Below are positions 8,005 to 16,834 of a stretch of 34,814 nucleotides of DNA, piece after piece. The number at the start of each line of letters is the position of its first letter. Position 1 is the first letter of the stretch. The translations under genes and the position numbers were made by a program. The notes under the pieces were generated by a model. That model worked only from the letters and a program-made list of their open reading frames with translations, was not told the DNA's origin and did no database searches. Origin of the DNA: Atopobiaceae bacterium (GTDB lineage Bacteria; Actinomycetota; Coriobacteriia; Coriobacteriales; Atopobiaceae); NCBI GenBank assembly GCA_017510785.1, contig JAFWMH010000073.1:1-34814 (forward strand). The letters run 5' to 3'.

Positions 8005-8801
8005 GGCCTGCCCGCACCTTGCGATTCCTCAAGCATCGCATTCGTCGGTTCCTTGCGCACAAGTATCCCACCAAGTTCGGCATCGTGCGCGTGTACACGA
8101 TGCCGCAGCAGGGTCGGCCTCTGCGCATCCTCGACCTCGAAGGCACCCAGCAATCGGGCACGTACCTCGACGACGACTGGTGCGACGTTCCGTTTTTGTA
8201 CATGGCAATGTACGACCTCGTGTTTCGCGCGAATCCGCCCGCGCACGACGTGCTCATGCTCGGCGGCGGAGGCTTTGCCTATCCCAAGCACGTTATCGCC
8301 CATCACCCGAAGGCGCGCATCGACGTGGTTGAGGTCGACCCGGCCATCGTCGCCATCGCACGCAAACACTTCTTCCTCGATCGCCTCATTGAGCAGTACC
8401 ACACCGAAGAGACGGGACGACTCCGCATTTTTGAGGACGATGCCCTCTCCTACCTTGTCACGTGCGCTCATGCCGGACGCCGCTACGACGCCATCCTCAA
8501 CGACTGCTTCGTTACAGATAATCCCGTGCTATCGCTAGCAACCGCAGAGGCTGCCCGCACCGTGCGAACTTGTCTCGCACCCGAGGGACTCTTTGTGGTC
8601 AACCTCATAACGTCGCTCGTGGGCGAAAATGCCGAGCCGCTCAACATGCTGGTGGCGTCGCTTTCGCAGGTGTTCAACTATGTTTTGGCTCTGCCTTGCT
8701 ACCGACGACCTGCCGACCAACGCGACAACGTTCTCGTGGTGGCCTCTCAAGCCAATCCCAAGCTCGACGACGCCATCGTACTCTTCGAGGCTGTTTCGTA
8801 G
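8001..8801 (+). CDS. Spermidine synthase-like class I SAM-binding protein
   Basis: The 266-residue protein has the Rossmann features of the spermidine synthase/methyltransferase fold: a Gly-rich motif (LMLGGGG, ending at residue 91), an acidic ligand loop (VVEVDP, 109-114), and NDCF near residue 172 at the post-strand-4 position. True spermidine synthases are ~280-300 residues with an N-terminal tetramerisation barrel; here the first ~80 residues are short and basic. So it could be an aminopropyltransferase or an orphan methyltransferase, and the substrate cannot be read from sequence. It overlaps the upstream hypothetical gene by ATGA and ends only 3 bp from the convergent GGDEF/EAL gene, leaving no room for a separate terminator. 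Confidence 0.8.
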   Translation: MRPARTLRFLKHRIRRFLAHKYPTKFGIVRVYTMPQQGRPLRILDLEGTQQSGTYLDDDWCDVPFLYMAMYDLVFRANPPAHDVLMLGGGGFAYPKHVIAHHPKARIDVVEVDPAIVAIARKHFFLDRLIEQYHTEETGRLRIFEDDALSYLVTCAHAGRRYDAILNDCFVTDNPVLSLATAEAARTVRTCLAPEGLFVVNLITSLVGENAEPLNMLVASLSQVFNYVLALPCYRRPADQRDNVLVVASQANPKLDDAIVLFEAVS

Positions 8802-8804
8802 TCG

Positions 8805-11800
8805 TTATGCCTCGCGTTCGCGCTCCATGCGTTGCTCGGCCAAGAGTAGCAACGCATCAAGATTTTCAGCCTCGGTGTTTATCGCCCACCCCAGCGAAGC
8901 ATGCAGCGCAACGCGAATTCCATCCACCTCGTGTACGCCCTCCACCACGCGCTTCATTTCCTCGGCCTTGTGACGGGCACCTTCCTCGTCCGCGACTTGG
9001 TACAACGCAGCAAATCGGACGCCTCCCACACGCGCCACCACTCCGCTCACGCCGCTCAGCGAAGCCAACGTGCGCGCAATCGTCTTTATCGTGCGATTCC
9101 CAAACGCCCGGCCATATATTTCGTTGAGACCACCCATATCGCGAATGTCCAGGGCAATTGCCACGTAGCGGCATCCCTTTTCAACAAACGCCTCCTCATA
9201 CGAAACGGCAGACGACATGAGTCCACGCAAACTCGGAATTCCCGTCAGCCTATCGACCTCCGTGAGGTTCTCGAGGCCGTCGTAGGTAAGCCCACGCGCC
9301 TCGATGCCCGTGCTTGCCAAGTCCACGAAGTAGCCCAAAAGCCCCACGACCTCGCCATTTCGCCACAGGGGCACCTTGCTCGCCGAAATATTGCGCACCT
9401 CGCCGCGCGCCAAGCACGTGCCAGGAGCGTTAAGAATCGAATCGCCTCGCAGCACACGGAACTCGTTGTTCTTAAACGGATCCTCGTCCACATGCCAGCC
9501 CATGTCCTCGTCGTTCTTACCCAACACGTCGTTAACCGAGGAAAACTCATAAAAGTCCAAGAACTGACGATTGACGCCCAAGAAGCGCCGATCTTCGTCC
9601 TTCCAAAACACGCCGGCGGGAATGAGGTCGATTAAGGCATCCCAAAGGATTCCCTTCGAAACGGTATTGTCGTTTACGACGGTAGAGCACACCTCAAGGT
9701 TCGATTCTCGGAAACACATCAGCACCGCACGTGCACCATCCAACAACAGCGGCACGAGCGAAATGGTTGCCCAGCCATATGCGCCGTCGGGGCGCAAGAG
9801 CCTGAACGCATCGGCAAGATACCCTCGCTTAGTGTTGCTCACGCGCACATCTATCGTTGAGCAGTCCATGAACTTCCTGAGGCGCTCCGCATCGTCGGGA
9901 TGAACCACCTCACGTATAAGCACGTCCACCGCATCGGCAACCGTCGCATCGTCCTTTACGACCGGCAACCAACTATTGCCCCTATAGAGCGTGCTAACCG
10001 TGCCGCCTTCCAAGTCCACGATGTTCACCTCGTCGTGCATAACGTACAACGAGCGCAACGCTATTTGGAGGAGCTTGTCGCCACTGGTATCCGAGAAGCG
10101 CGCAAGGTTGATGAACGAAACGAGCAGTGCGTCCACGCCCTCATGCGAGGCAATGTGACGCACGCGCAGCACGCAGTGTGTGCCGCTTTCAACAACGTCC
10201 ACCGACTCGATTTTATCGGTATCGATAGCCGCCTCGATGGCATCACGCACGATGCGATCTTGGGCACGTTTACCGCTATTCAGCCCTTCCGCCACCTGCG
10301 CCATACTGCCCAGGTTCATCTCGTTTATCACGTCAACGAAAGCCTCGTTGACCGACATAAACCGAATTTGGCCGTGCTCTCTTTCAATAATGGCCAACGG
10401 GAGCATTTCGGCATAGAGCCGCTCGCTCGCCGGCACTTCCCATGGAAAGTCGAACGGCGTAGCCGAGAGCGAGTTGATCCTGCCGACTTTGTCGTAGTAG
10501 CCATGCAAGGAAACGTGCTCGATTTCCAACTCGCCTTTTAAGATGCGCTCGGTGTTATCCTCGGTGGGAAGTGGTCGCCCAATAAGATAGCCTTGTACGA
10601 ATTCGCAACCGATTCCGCGAACGAACTCGTATTGCTCAATGGTCTCGACGCCCTCGATGAGGGTTTGCATGCCCAATTGCTTGGCCATGTTCACCATGGA
10701 ACTTATGATGGCGCGCGACTTGGGCTTCGTATCGAACTCGCGCAGGAACACCATGTCGATCTTCAAGACGTCAAACACATAGTCCTTAAGCGTATTGAGC
10801 GAAGAATAGCCGCTTCCAAAGTCGTCGATCCACACCTGGTAGCCCGCATTGCGAAAACGCTCGATTTCGCGAGCAAGCAAGTTGGCGTTATCGTTAAGCG
10901 CGCTCTCGGTAATCTCCACATGCAGCATTTGGCGCGGTACGTCATACATGCGCGCATAGCGATCCACCATTTCGAAGGCATCGGTAAGCTCGAAGTCGTA
11001 GCGACTCAAATTAATAGATACGGGCATACGCCACGGCCCTTTGCTTACCAAATCCCTCCAGCACTTGCACACGAGACGCACCACGCACTCATCGAACTTG
11101 TGGATGAGGCGCGCCTCCTCAAGAACGCTGATGAACAGCCCCGGGGAGAGTAAGCCGTACCGAGGATCGTTCCAGCGCGCCAAGGCTTCGAACTCACACA
11201 CCCGACCAGTTATCGAACGAACTATAGGCTGAAAATACACCTCAATCCATCCGCGCTCGATGGCACGATCGATGTTGCTCTCCACGTAATGGCGTTGCTC
11301 TATGGTCTGCGCCAACTCGTCATCGTACCAGCGCAACGACCGATCGTAGCGATGCGCAATGCTATTGCACGCAATCTTGGCGTAATCGCATGCAAGACCA
11401 ATGCTCATGTGCTCGTCCTCGACGAGCAGAATGCCCACCTTGAGCTCTACGTTGGCATTACGCCCATACGCATGCACCTGTTCGCACACATCAAGTATGC
11501 TACCTTCAACATCGAAGCTTTCGCACACGATCAGGAAGTGGTCCTCCGAAACGCGCGACACCAAAAACCCTGGAAAGGCCGCGCGAATGGCCAAGGACGT
11601 AAGCGTAAGGAGCTTATCGCCCTCTTCGAAACCATAGCGCTCATTGAACTGACTGAAGTTTTTAAGGTTGATATACATAAGGTACACGTTACGTCCACGA
11701 CTATACGCCGCATGTATGTAGTTCGCCGCATACAAGCGAAAGTACGTCATAGTCGGCAAATCGCAGAGCTCATCATATTCCAGGTGAGATACATGGTAAC

Positions 11801-11807
11801 GTGGCAT
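8805..11807 (-). CDS. GGDEF-EAL-PAS-GGDEF c-di-GMP signalling protein, probable phosphodiesterase
   Basis: This 1000-residue cytoplasmic protein has no membrane helix. In order: an N-terminal GGDEF-like domain (~10-160) with SEDHF (87-91) where the cyclase motif should be; an EAL domain (~170-415); a middle region with PAS-like sensory segments, the clearest at ~710-840; and a C-terminal GGDEF-like domain (~850-1000) with GGVRF at 928-932. The EAL domain keeps the phosphodiesterase residues: EAL (207-209), DDFGSGYSSL (328-337), KID (349-351), EGVET (385-389) and QGYLIGRPL. I infer c-di-GMP hydrolysis, with both GGDEF domains acting as regulatory or GTP-binding modules. The start is supported by DELCDLP, the usual opening of a GGDEF domain, although the ribosome site is weak. 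It is convergent with the upstream operon. Confidence 0.93.
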   Translation of the reverse strand: MPRYHVSHLEYDELCDLPTMTYFRLYAANYIHAAYSRGRNVYLMYINLKNFSQFNERYGFEEGDKLLTLTSLAIRAAFPGFLVSRVSEDHFLIVCESFDVEGSILDVCEQVHAYGRNANVELKVGILLVEDEHMSIGLACDYAKIACNSIAHRYDRSLRWYDDELAQTIEQRHYVESNIDRAIERGWIEVYFQPIVRSITGRVCEFEALARWNDPRYGLLSPGLFISVLEEARLIHKFDECVVRLVCKCWRDLVSKGPWRMPVSINLSRYDFELTDAFEMVDRYARMYDVPRQMLHVEITESALNDNANLLAREIERFRNAGYQVWIDDFGSGYSSLNTLKDYVFDVLKIDMVFLREFDTKPKSRAIISSMVNMAKQLGMQTLIEGVETIEQYEFVRGIGCEFVQGYLIGRPLPTEDNTERILKGELEIEHVSLHGYYDKVGRINSLSATPFDFPWEVPASERLYAEMLPLAIIEREHGQIRFMSVNEAFVDVINEMNLGSMAQVAEGLNSGKRAQDRIVRDAIEAAIDTDKIESVDVVESGTHCVLRVRHIASHEGVDALLVSFINLARFSDTSGDKLLQIALRSLYVMHDEVNIVDLEGGTVSTLYRGNSWLPVVKDDATVADAVDVLIREVVHPDDAERLRKFMDCSTIDVRVSNTKRGYLADAFRLLRPDGAYGWATISLVPLLLDGARAVLMCFRESNLEVCSTVVNDNTVSKGILWDALIDLIPAGVFWKDEDRRFLGVNRQFLDFYEFSSVNDVLGKNDEDMGWHVDEDPFKNNEFRVLRGDSILNAPGTCLARGEVRNISASKVPLWRNGEVVGLLGYFVDLASTGIEARGLTYDGLENLTEVDRLTGIPSLRGLMSSAVSYEEAFVEKGCRYVAIALDIRDMGGLNEIYGRAFGNRTIKTIARTLASLSGVSGVVARVGGVRFAALYQVADEEGARHKAEEMKRVVEGVHEVDGIRVALHASLGWAINTEAENLDALLLLAEQRMEREREA

Positions 11808-11846
11808 GAGCGCTCTTTTCGTAACGCGTCGGATGTCAAGTCTGAG

Positions 11847-11876
11847 ATTGTACTTACGGTAACATGTTTACGTCAA
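11847..11876 (-). promoter_or_regulatory. Putative promoter of the GGDEF/EAL gene
   Basis: On the minus strand, TTGACG (11871-11876) is spaced 18 bp from TACAAT (11847-11852), giving 5/6 matches at both boxes. It lies about 40 bp upstream of the start codon and overlaps the leader of the divergent DUF2752 operon, so the two transcripts may interfere. Confidence 0.6.
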
Positions 11877-11887
11877 AAGGAGAAGAC

Positions 11888-12364
11888 GTGAAATTAACGA
11901 ATTTTAAAAAGCATATAACGTGTTGCACTTCCACCTCCGTCGCACGTTCAATATTAGCAGTTTTAGCTGCGGTTTTTGTAATCGCACACACAGGATGTCC
12001 CATAAAATTTTGGACTGGTATCTCGTGCCCCGGATGCGGCATGACGCGCGCTTGGATAAGCGCCCTCACACTGCGATTCGACCTTGCCCTCGCGTATCAT
12101 CCCCTGTTTTGGATGGTGCCGCCACTTTTTGTTGTCGTGGCCCGTAGGGACCACATACCCCATCGCGTGTATCTTTCAATAATTCTTGTTTCGCTGGCTA
12201 CATTTGTCGTAATATGGGGCATACGTTTCGCAATTCCTCGCGAAGCGCATGTGCTATTTTCCGAATTGCTCGAAGAGAAGGTCGTCACGGTTGACACGCC
12301 CGAGTGGGTAACATGGCTTCGCGCGGTCGTGGACTACGTGACGCAGCGTATGGGAGGTTCGTGA
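11888..12364 (+). CDS. DUF2752 membrane protein
   Basis: The 158-residue protein belongs to the DUF2752 family by its signature CPGCGMTRA (47-55), which follows a first membrane helix (about 21-37). Two more membrane segments are visible (about 68-86 and 92-113). The function of the family is unknown; the paired cysteines suggest metal or redox chemistry at the membrane. I place the start at GTG 11888, with AAAGGAG at 11876-11882; an in-frame ATG at 11864 has no ribosome site. The stop overlaps the next ATG by one base (TGATG), so it is coupled to the zinc-ribbon/DUF4234 gene, another membrane protein. Confidence 0.88.
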   Translation: MKLTNFKKHITCCTSTSVARSILAVLAAVFVIAHTGCPIKFWTGISCPGCGMTRAWISALTLRFDLALAYHPLFWMVPPLFVVVARRDHIPHRVYLSIILVSLATFVVIWGIRFAIPREAHVLFSELLEEKVVTVDTPEWVTWLRAVVDYVTQRMGGS

Positions 12365-13023
12365 TGTTTTGTCCTCATTGCGGAACGTCGTTGCCCGACG
12401 GCACAAGCTTTTGCACGGCATGTGGAACCAAAATCAACATGCCGGGCGCCGCTCAACAGAGCAACCCACAACCAAACTATGACTACGGACCCCAACAACA
12501 ACAACAGCAGCAGCAGCCCAACTACGGCTATGCAACGTACCAGCAGCAGCAACAGAGTGTTTATCCCTCCGTTCCGGGAGGGGCAGCGCCGCAGGGCTAT
12601 GCCCCCATCGACGCAAATCGCAACTTGGCCACCTACATACTGCTGTCCCTCGTTACCTGCGGAATTTATGGCTACTGGTTTATATACATGATGGCGCAGG
12701 ACGCGAACACCATGTGTTCCGACGACGGAGAGGAAACGCCCGGCCTCGCCGTGTACATCCTGCTTTGCTTCGTCACGTGCGGCATTTACTCCCTGTACTG
12801 GCAATACAAGCTCGCAAATCGCCTGCAGGCAAACGCGCCCCGATACGGCACCGTGATTTCCGAAGGAGGCTCCGACCTTCTTGTTTGGTACGTCCTCGGC
12901 ATTGTGCTTAGCATCTTTACGGGCGGAATTGGTAGCCTCGTTTCGTACGTCGGCACCAACATCTTGTTCAAGAATATGAACACTCTTGCAGCGGCATATA
13001 ATCGCGCCAACGGCTTCGCGTAG
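12364..13023 (+). CDS. Zinc-ribbon DUF4234 membrane protein
   Basis: The 219-residue protein begins with a zinc ribbon (CPHC at 3-6, CTAC at 17-20). A Gln/Tyr/Pro-rich linker follows (about 30-75) with an eight-Gln run encoded by CAA/CAG triplets at 12494-12517. The C-terminal half is a DUF4234 membrane domain with three hydrophobic segments, including the repeated VTCGIYGYWFIY and VTCGIYSLYWQYK motifs. The family's role is not known. ATG 12364 overlaps the previous stop and has GGGAGG at 12352-12357. The homopolymeric Gln codon run is a potential slippage site. Confidence 0.88.
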   Translation: MFCPHCGTSLPDGTSFCTACGTKINMPGAAQQSNPQPNYDYGPQQQQQQQQPNYGYATYQQQQQSVYPSVPGGAAPQGYAPIDANRNLATYILLSLVTCGIYGYWFIYMMAQDANTMCSDDGEETPGLAVYILLCFVTCGIYSLYWQYKLANRLQANAPRYGTVISEGGSDLLVWYVLGIVLSIFTGGIGSLVSYVGTNILFKNMNTLAAAYNRANGFA

Positions 13024-13031
13024 GGTGTGCT

Positions 13032-13514
13032 GTGATTATCCGTAGGGCTCAACCGTTCGACCTTCCCGGCATCGATCGCCTCCTTTCGCAGGTACTCGAG
13101 GTGCATCATGAGGGAAGGCCGGACTTGTTTAAAACGGGCGTACGAAAATACACCGACGAGGAGCTTTTGGGCATTCTCGCCGACGCGGAACGACCCATAT
13201 TCGTCGCCGTTGAGGAGCAAGCGCTCCCCGGCGACATTTTGGGTTACGTGTTCTGCATTCACCAACATCATCCCAACGACAACATCCTCACGCCCATCCA
13301 CACCCTCTACATCGACGACTTGTGCGTCGACGAGAGCGCACGCGGCAAACATGTGGGTACGCGCCTGTACGAGCACGTACTTGCCTTTGCCCGCGATCAC
13401 GAATACTACAACGTAACGCTCAACGTGTGGGCCTGCAACGATGAGGCCCTCAAGTTCTATGAGCATCTTGGCCTGAGGCCACAAAAAATCGGCATGGAAC
13501 TGGTCCTGCAATAA
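13032..13514 (+). CDS. GNAT-family N-acetyltransferase
   Basis: The 160-residue protein has the GNAT fold, which transfers an acyl group from acetyl-CoA. It starts with the typical first strand (IIRRAQPFDLPGI). The acetyl-CoA-binding motif is in DDLCVDESARGKHVGTRLYE (about residues 97-116; the family pattern is Q/R-x-x-G-x-G/A), and the C-terminal NEALKFYEHLGL-like segment is also typical (here NDEALKFYEHLG). The acceptor is unknown. The start is GTG 13032, 8 bp after the previous stop, with only a weak ribosome site, so translation probably depends on coupling. The CapA-like gene follows after 31 bp. Confidence 0.9.
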   Translation: MIIRRAQPFDLPGIDRLLSQVLEVHHEGRPDLFKTGVRKYTDEELLGILADAERPIFVAVEEQALPGDILGYVFCIHQHHPNDNILTPIHTLYIDDLCVDESARGKHVGTRLYEHVLAFARDHEYYNVTLNVWACNDEALKFYEHLGLRPQKIGMELVLQ

Positions 13515-13545
13515 GTCCTCGATCGCAACAACGAAAGGAACTCCC

Positions 13546-14952
13546 GTGGACGACTCTAGCCCCAAGCATCTCACGCCCGAATCGAAGGCACGCAAGCATC
13601 CCATCGTGTTTATCATCATCGCCATTGTGGTAGTGGCCGGTCTCGTGGTAGGCGAGATGTACGCCCGACCGTACCTCGCACCCATTTGGCATAGCATACA
13701 AGCCAAGCTGCCCATGGGTCAGTCTGCCTCCGGCAACCAGGGCGCGGCAAGCTCATCGACGCAGCCACAGCTCACGCCCGAGGAGGAGGCCGCAAAGAAG
13801 GCTGCCGAAGAGGCCGCCGCGGCAGCCGCAGCCGAAGCCGCCAAACCCAAAGAGCCCATTGTGGTAGAGGCCATGATGATTGGCGACATCCTCATGCACG
13901 ACCCGCTCGTGCAGAGTGGCGCGCAAGAGGATGGCAGCTATAACTACGACTTCCTCTACACGCACATCAAGCCCTACATCGACGCGGCCGACATCCGGAT
14001 GCTCAATCAGGAGACGGTAATGGCCAGTCCCGAAAACGGCTTTTCCATGACCAACGGCGGCATGGGTCCCATCATGAACTCCCCCACCGCACTCGCCGAC
14101 TCCGAGATGCGCTTTGGATTCAACATGATTCTTAACGCCCACAACCACATTTTCGATCAGGGCTACGAGGGCCTTGCGCACGAAATGGACTACTGGAAGC
14201 AAAACTATCCTACCGTGCCCATTCTCGGCGTGAACAATCCGCATGCCGCGGAAGGCGACAACTCGCAAAACCTCGTCGACCAGGTGTATGTGTTCCAAAA
14301 GGATGACTTCAAAATCGGCATCATGAACCACACGTACGACACGAACGAGCACCCGGATGTAGATAAGGACAGCAAGTACTGCTCCTACATGACGGAGGAA
14401 AAGGTGCGCTCGGACGTGCAAAAGCTGCGTGACTTTGGCGTCGACCTCATCGTGGCATGCCCGCACTGGGGCGAGCAGTACACAACCGTCACCTCCGAGG
14501 AGGAAAACACCTTCTCGAAGCTGTACACGGAGCTCGGTGTCGACCTCATCTTTGGATGCCATCCGCACATTTTGCAGCGTTGCGAGATGCTGCGAAACGC
14601 CGAGGGACACAGGACGCTGTGCTTCTACTCCGCAGGCAACTATGTGGCGAGTCTCATGAGCCCTGAATGCCTCATTGGAGGCATTGCGCGCGCAACGTTC
14701 GTAAAGGAAGCCGATGGTACCGCGCACGTTACTGCCGCAAGCTTCGTTCCTACCGTGATTTGCAATACGTACGGCCCGAACATGACGGCATTCCCCATCC
14801 TTGAGTACACCGAAGACATCGCCGCGCAAAACAGCAGCGGCATGACCTTCGAAGGTGCACAGGCGTTTTGCTCCGAGGTATTTGGCCCGAACTACGACCA
14901 GGCAACCGGCGTGTATACGCAGGACATGAACGATCCTGGACGCTTGGTATAA
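13546..14952 (+). CDS. CapA-family membrane-anchored metallophosphoesterase-like protein
   Basis: The 468-residue protein has one N-terminal membrane anchor (about 19-38) and no cleavage site. An Ala/Glu-rich stalk (about 75-105) leads to an extracellular CapA/PgsA-type domain. CapA proteins take part in poly-gamma-glutamate capsule synthesis and have a calcineurin-like fold. Characteristic pieces are MIGDILMHD near the domain start, NQETVM, NAHNHIFDQG, ACPHWGEQY and FGCHPHILQ. No pgsB/pgsC genes are next to it, so a capsule role is not established here. It starts at GTG 13546 after GAAAGGAA, and ends the four-gene operon at a strong terminator. Confidence 0.9.
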   Translation: MDDSSPKHLTPESKARKHPIVFIIIAIVVVAGLVVGEMYARPYLAPIWHSIQAKLPMGQSASGNQGAASSSTQPQLTPEEEAAKKAAEEAAAAAAAEAAKPKEPIVVEAMMIGDILMHDPLVQSGAQEDGSYNYDFLYTHIKPYIDAADIRMLNQETVMASPENGFSMTNGGMGPIMNSPTALADSEMRFGFNMILNAHNHIFDQGYEGLAHEMDYWKQNYPTVPILGVNNPHAAEGDNSQNLVDQVYVFQKDDFKIGIMNHTYDTNEHPDVDKDSKYCSYMTEEKVRSDVQKLRDFGVDLIVACPHWGEQYTTVTSEEENTFSKLYTELGVDLIFGCHPHILQRCEMLRNAEGHRTLCFYSAGNYVASLMSPECLIGGIARATFVKEADGTAHVTAASFVPTVICNTYGPNMTAFPILEYTEDIAAQNSSGMTFEGAQAFCSEVFGPNYDQATGVYTQDMNDPGRLV

Positions 14953-14969
14953 AAGGCGAGCCAACGGTG

Positions 14970-14997
14970 GGCGCCCGCACTTGCGGGCGCCTTTTTT
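14970..14997 (+). terminator. Rho-independent terminator of the CapA operon
   Basis: A perfect 10-bp GC-rich stem (GGCGCCCGCA 14970-14979 with TGCGGGCGCC 14982-14991) has a 2-base minimal spacer, so the real loop is larger. Six T follow at 14992-14997. It abuts the convergent pit stop codon at 14999, and may serve as a block for both strands. Confidence 0.9.
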
Positions 14998-14998
14998 C

Positions 14999-15991
14999 TT
15001 ACACCAAAAAACTAATCACAAAAGAACACGCCCCACCGAGAACAATGGTGATGGGCAGCGTGGTAAACCAAGCCTTCACAATGCTGCCGGCCATGCCCCA
15101 GCGCACGCGCTTGGCACCGCGCACACTGCCTGCACCCATAATGGCCGTGTTAATTACTTGCGTCGTGCTTACCGGTGCACCGAGCGCCGTCATCGTTTCG
15201 ATGGCAAGGCCCGAAGAAACCTGAGCGACAAAACCAATGGACGGATCAAGCTTTGTGACGCCATTGCCAACCGTCTTCATGATGCGCTGTCCGCCAATCG
15301 AGGTGCCCAACGCCATGCACGCCGCGCAGGCGACCTTCACCCAAAACGGAACGCCAGCATCCGCCGAAAGCTCGCCGCTCATCACGAGCGCCAGCGTAAT
15401 GATGCCCATCGTTTTTTGCGCGTCGTTGTTACCATGGCTATACGACATGAATGCCGAAGAGAGAATCTGCAAACGATGGAAGAGCCCGTTAGCCTTTTTG
15501 GGCGTCCAATTGGCAAATATCTCGAACACGAGCTTCATAAACGCATATCCCAGCACCAAGCCAATGAGAGGCGACGTAAAGAGCGGTATTATCACCTTCC
15601 ACGCCACGCCCTCCCACAAAATGGACTGAATGCCGCCGCTAAACACGATGGTGGCCCCAATAAGGCTTCCAATGAGGGCATGCGAAGAACTCGATGGGAT
15701 GCCCTGCCACCATGTGAACAGGTCCCAAATAATGGCGCCAAGCAAAGCCGCCAAGATAACGTACAACTCAAGCTGAACGCTTACGATGCCTTTGGCGATG
15801 GTCATCGCAACGCTCTCGCTAGTAAGCGCGCCAATGAAGTTCATCACCGCGCTCATGAAGATGGCAGCACGCACGGGAAGCGCGCGCGTGTACACCGTCG
15901 TTGCAATGGCGTTGGCCGTGTCGTGAAAGCCGTTAATGAACTCGAACACGAACGCCGCAGCAAGGACGGCAATAAGCAGTGCGCTAAGCAT
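14999..15991 (-). CDS. pit: PiT-family inorganic phosphate transporter
   Basis: The 330-residue polytopic membrane protein belongs to the PiT family (cation-coupled low-affinity phosphate or metal-phosphate uptake). The duplicated signature is present: GFHDTANAIAT near residue 20, and SYSHGNNDAQKTMG near residue 190. About ten hydrophobic segments are visible. It overlaps the 3' end of the DUF47 gene by 8 nt (15984-15991), the usual order for this pair, in which the PhoU-like protein modulates the transporter. The symbol is used at family level only; E. coli PitA is ~500 residues. Confidence 0.93.
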   Translation of the reverse strand: MLSALLIAVLAAAFVFEFINGFHDTANAIATTVYTRALPVRAAIFMSAVMNFIGALTSESVAMTIAKGIVSVQLELYVILAALLGAIIWDLFTWWQGIPSSSSHALIGSLIGATIVFSGGIQSILWEGVAWKVIIPLFTSPLIGLVLGYAFMKLVFEIFANWTPKKANGLFHRLQILSSAFMSYSHGNNDAQKTMGIITLALVMSGELSADAGVPFWVKVACAACMALGTSIGGQRIMKTVGNGVTKLDPSIGFVAQVSSGLAIETMTALGAPVSTTQVINTAIMGAGSVRGAKRVRWGMAGSIVKAWFTTLPITIVLGGACSFVISFLV

Positions 15992-16607
15992 TTTTCATTA
16001 TGATGCCCTGGACAATGTCGCAGGCATGCTCGCAGGCGTTCAGGGCAAGTTCCATGCGGTCGAACACGCGCGACCACTTCATGATTTCGAGCGTCGGTAC
16101 GTCACCGTGGAACAGGTCGGCAAGCGCATTCTTGTACACCGCATCGCCCTCATCTTCCGTAACGTCCACGGCAAGTGCCGTCTCCATGGCGATGTTATTG
16201 CGCTTGAAGCCCGAAAGGTTGTCGAGCACCTTGGAAACTTGGCTTATAGCGGTAACCGTAATCTCCGCAAGCTGCACGCCTTCGGGACGCATGTCCTCAA
16301 TGGCAAACAAATCGAGTCGACTCGCCGCCGCCTCCATGTAATCCACGATGTCGTCGAGGCGTTTGGTAAGCGCACTGATGTCGTCGCGATCGAACGGCGT
16401 AATAAACGAGCTGCTCAGCTCCATGAATATTCGACGCGCCTGGTCGTCGCAAATGTTCTCGTACTCCTTCATGCTCGAAACCATCGCGCGCGTCTCGGGA
16501 TATCCCTTGAATATTCGCAGGTACACCTCCCCTACCTTCTCGAGCTTTTGTCCATACTCTCGGAAGAGACCGTAAAACACGTCCTCTTTACGTTTGACCC
16601 TACTCAT
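15984..16607 (-). CDS. DUF47 family PhoU-like protein, partner of the phosphate transporter
   Basis: The 207-residue all-helical soluble protein matches DUF47/PhoU_div (YkaA-type), found almost always next to pit. It starts MSRVKRKEDVFYGLFREY and contains acidic helix-end motifs, such as CDDQARRIFMEL and DEGDAVYKN, that in PhoU-like folds bind metal ions. Its probable role is regulation of phosphate uptake by the neighbouring transporter. ATG 16607 has GAGAGGAG 6-13 bases upstream, and a promoter is seen at 16629-16656. The stop overlaps the start of pit, so the two form an operon. Confidence 0.93.
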   Translation of the reverse strand: MSRVKRKEDVFYGLFREYGQKLEKVGEVYLRIFKGYPETRAMVSSMKEYENICDDQARRIFMELSSSFITPFDRDDISALTKRLDDIVDYMEAAASRLDLFAIEDMRPEGVQLAEITVTAISQVSKVLDNLSGFKRNNIAMETALAVDVTEDEGDAVYKNALADLFHGDVPTLEIMKWSRVFDRMELALNACEHACDIVQGIIMKNA

Positions 16608-16628
16608 GGTTCACTCCTCTCATATGTT

Positions 16629-16656
16629 CGTATATTGTACGTAAAACAGGAATCAA
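16629..16656 (-). promoter_or_regulatory. Putative promoter of the DUF47-pit operon
   Basis: On the minus strand, TTGATT (16651-16656) is separated by 16 bp from TATACG (16629-16634), about 22 bp upstream of the start codon. The leader would be very short. I see no clear Pho-box repeat. Confidence 0.45.
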
Positions 16657-16703
16657 ATGTGCGGCTGCGTTGCTCGTCGCATGTCGATAAGTCTTGACCG
16701 AAT

Positions 16704-16732
16704 GTAACAAAACATCGATTGACAAATACAAT
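16704..16732 (+). promoter_or_regulatory. Putative promoter of the YbjN-like gene
   Basis: GTAACA (16704-16709) is spaced 17 bp from TACAAT (16727-16732). This would give a leader of about 95 bases containing the hairpin at 16796-16813. A consensus TTGACA at 16719-16724 has no good -10 after it. Confidence 0.35.
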
Positions 16733-16795
16733 TCGCTGTGGAAATGTAGCAGGGCATCGACGGGTTCGAAGCGGCGCCTTCATGTTATTATGGTG

Positions 16796-16813
16796 TAACC
16801 TTGTCCAAGGTTA
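16796..16813 (+). promoter_or_regulatory. Small palindrome in the leader of the YbjN-like gene
   Basis: TAACCTTG and CAAGGTTA form a perfect 8-bp inverted repeat around TC, ending 9 bases before the ribosome site AAGGAA (16823-16828). It could be an operator or an RNA hairpin affecting translation. Confidence 0.45.
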
Positions 16814-16834
16814 TCCAAGGGAAAGGAAGTGCTT

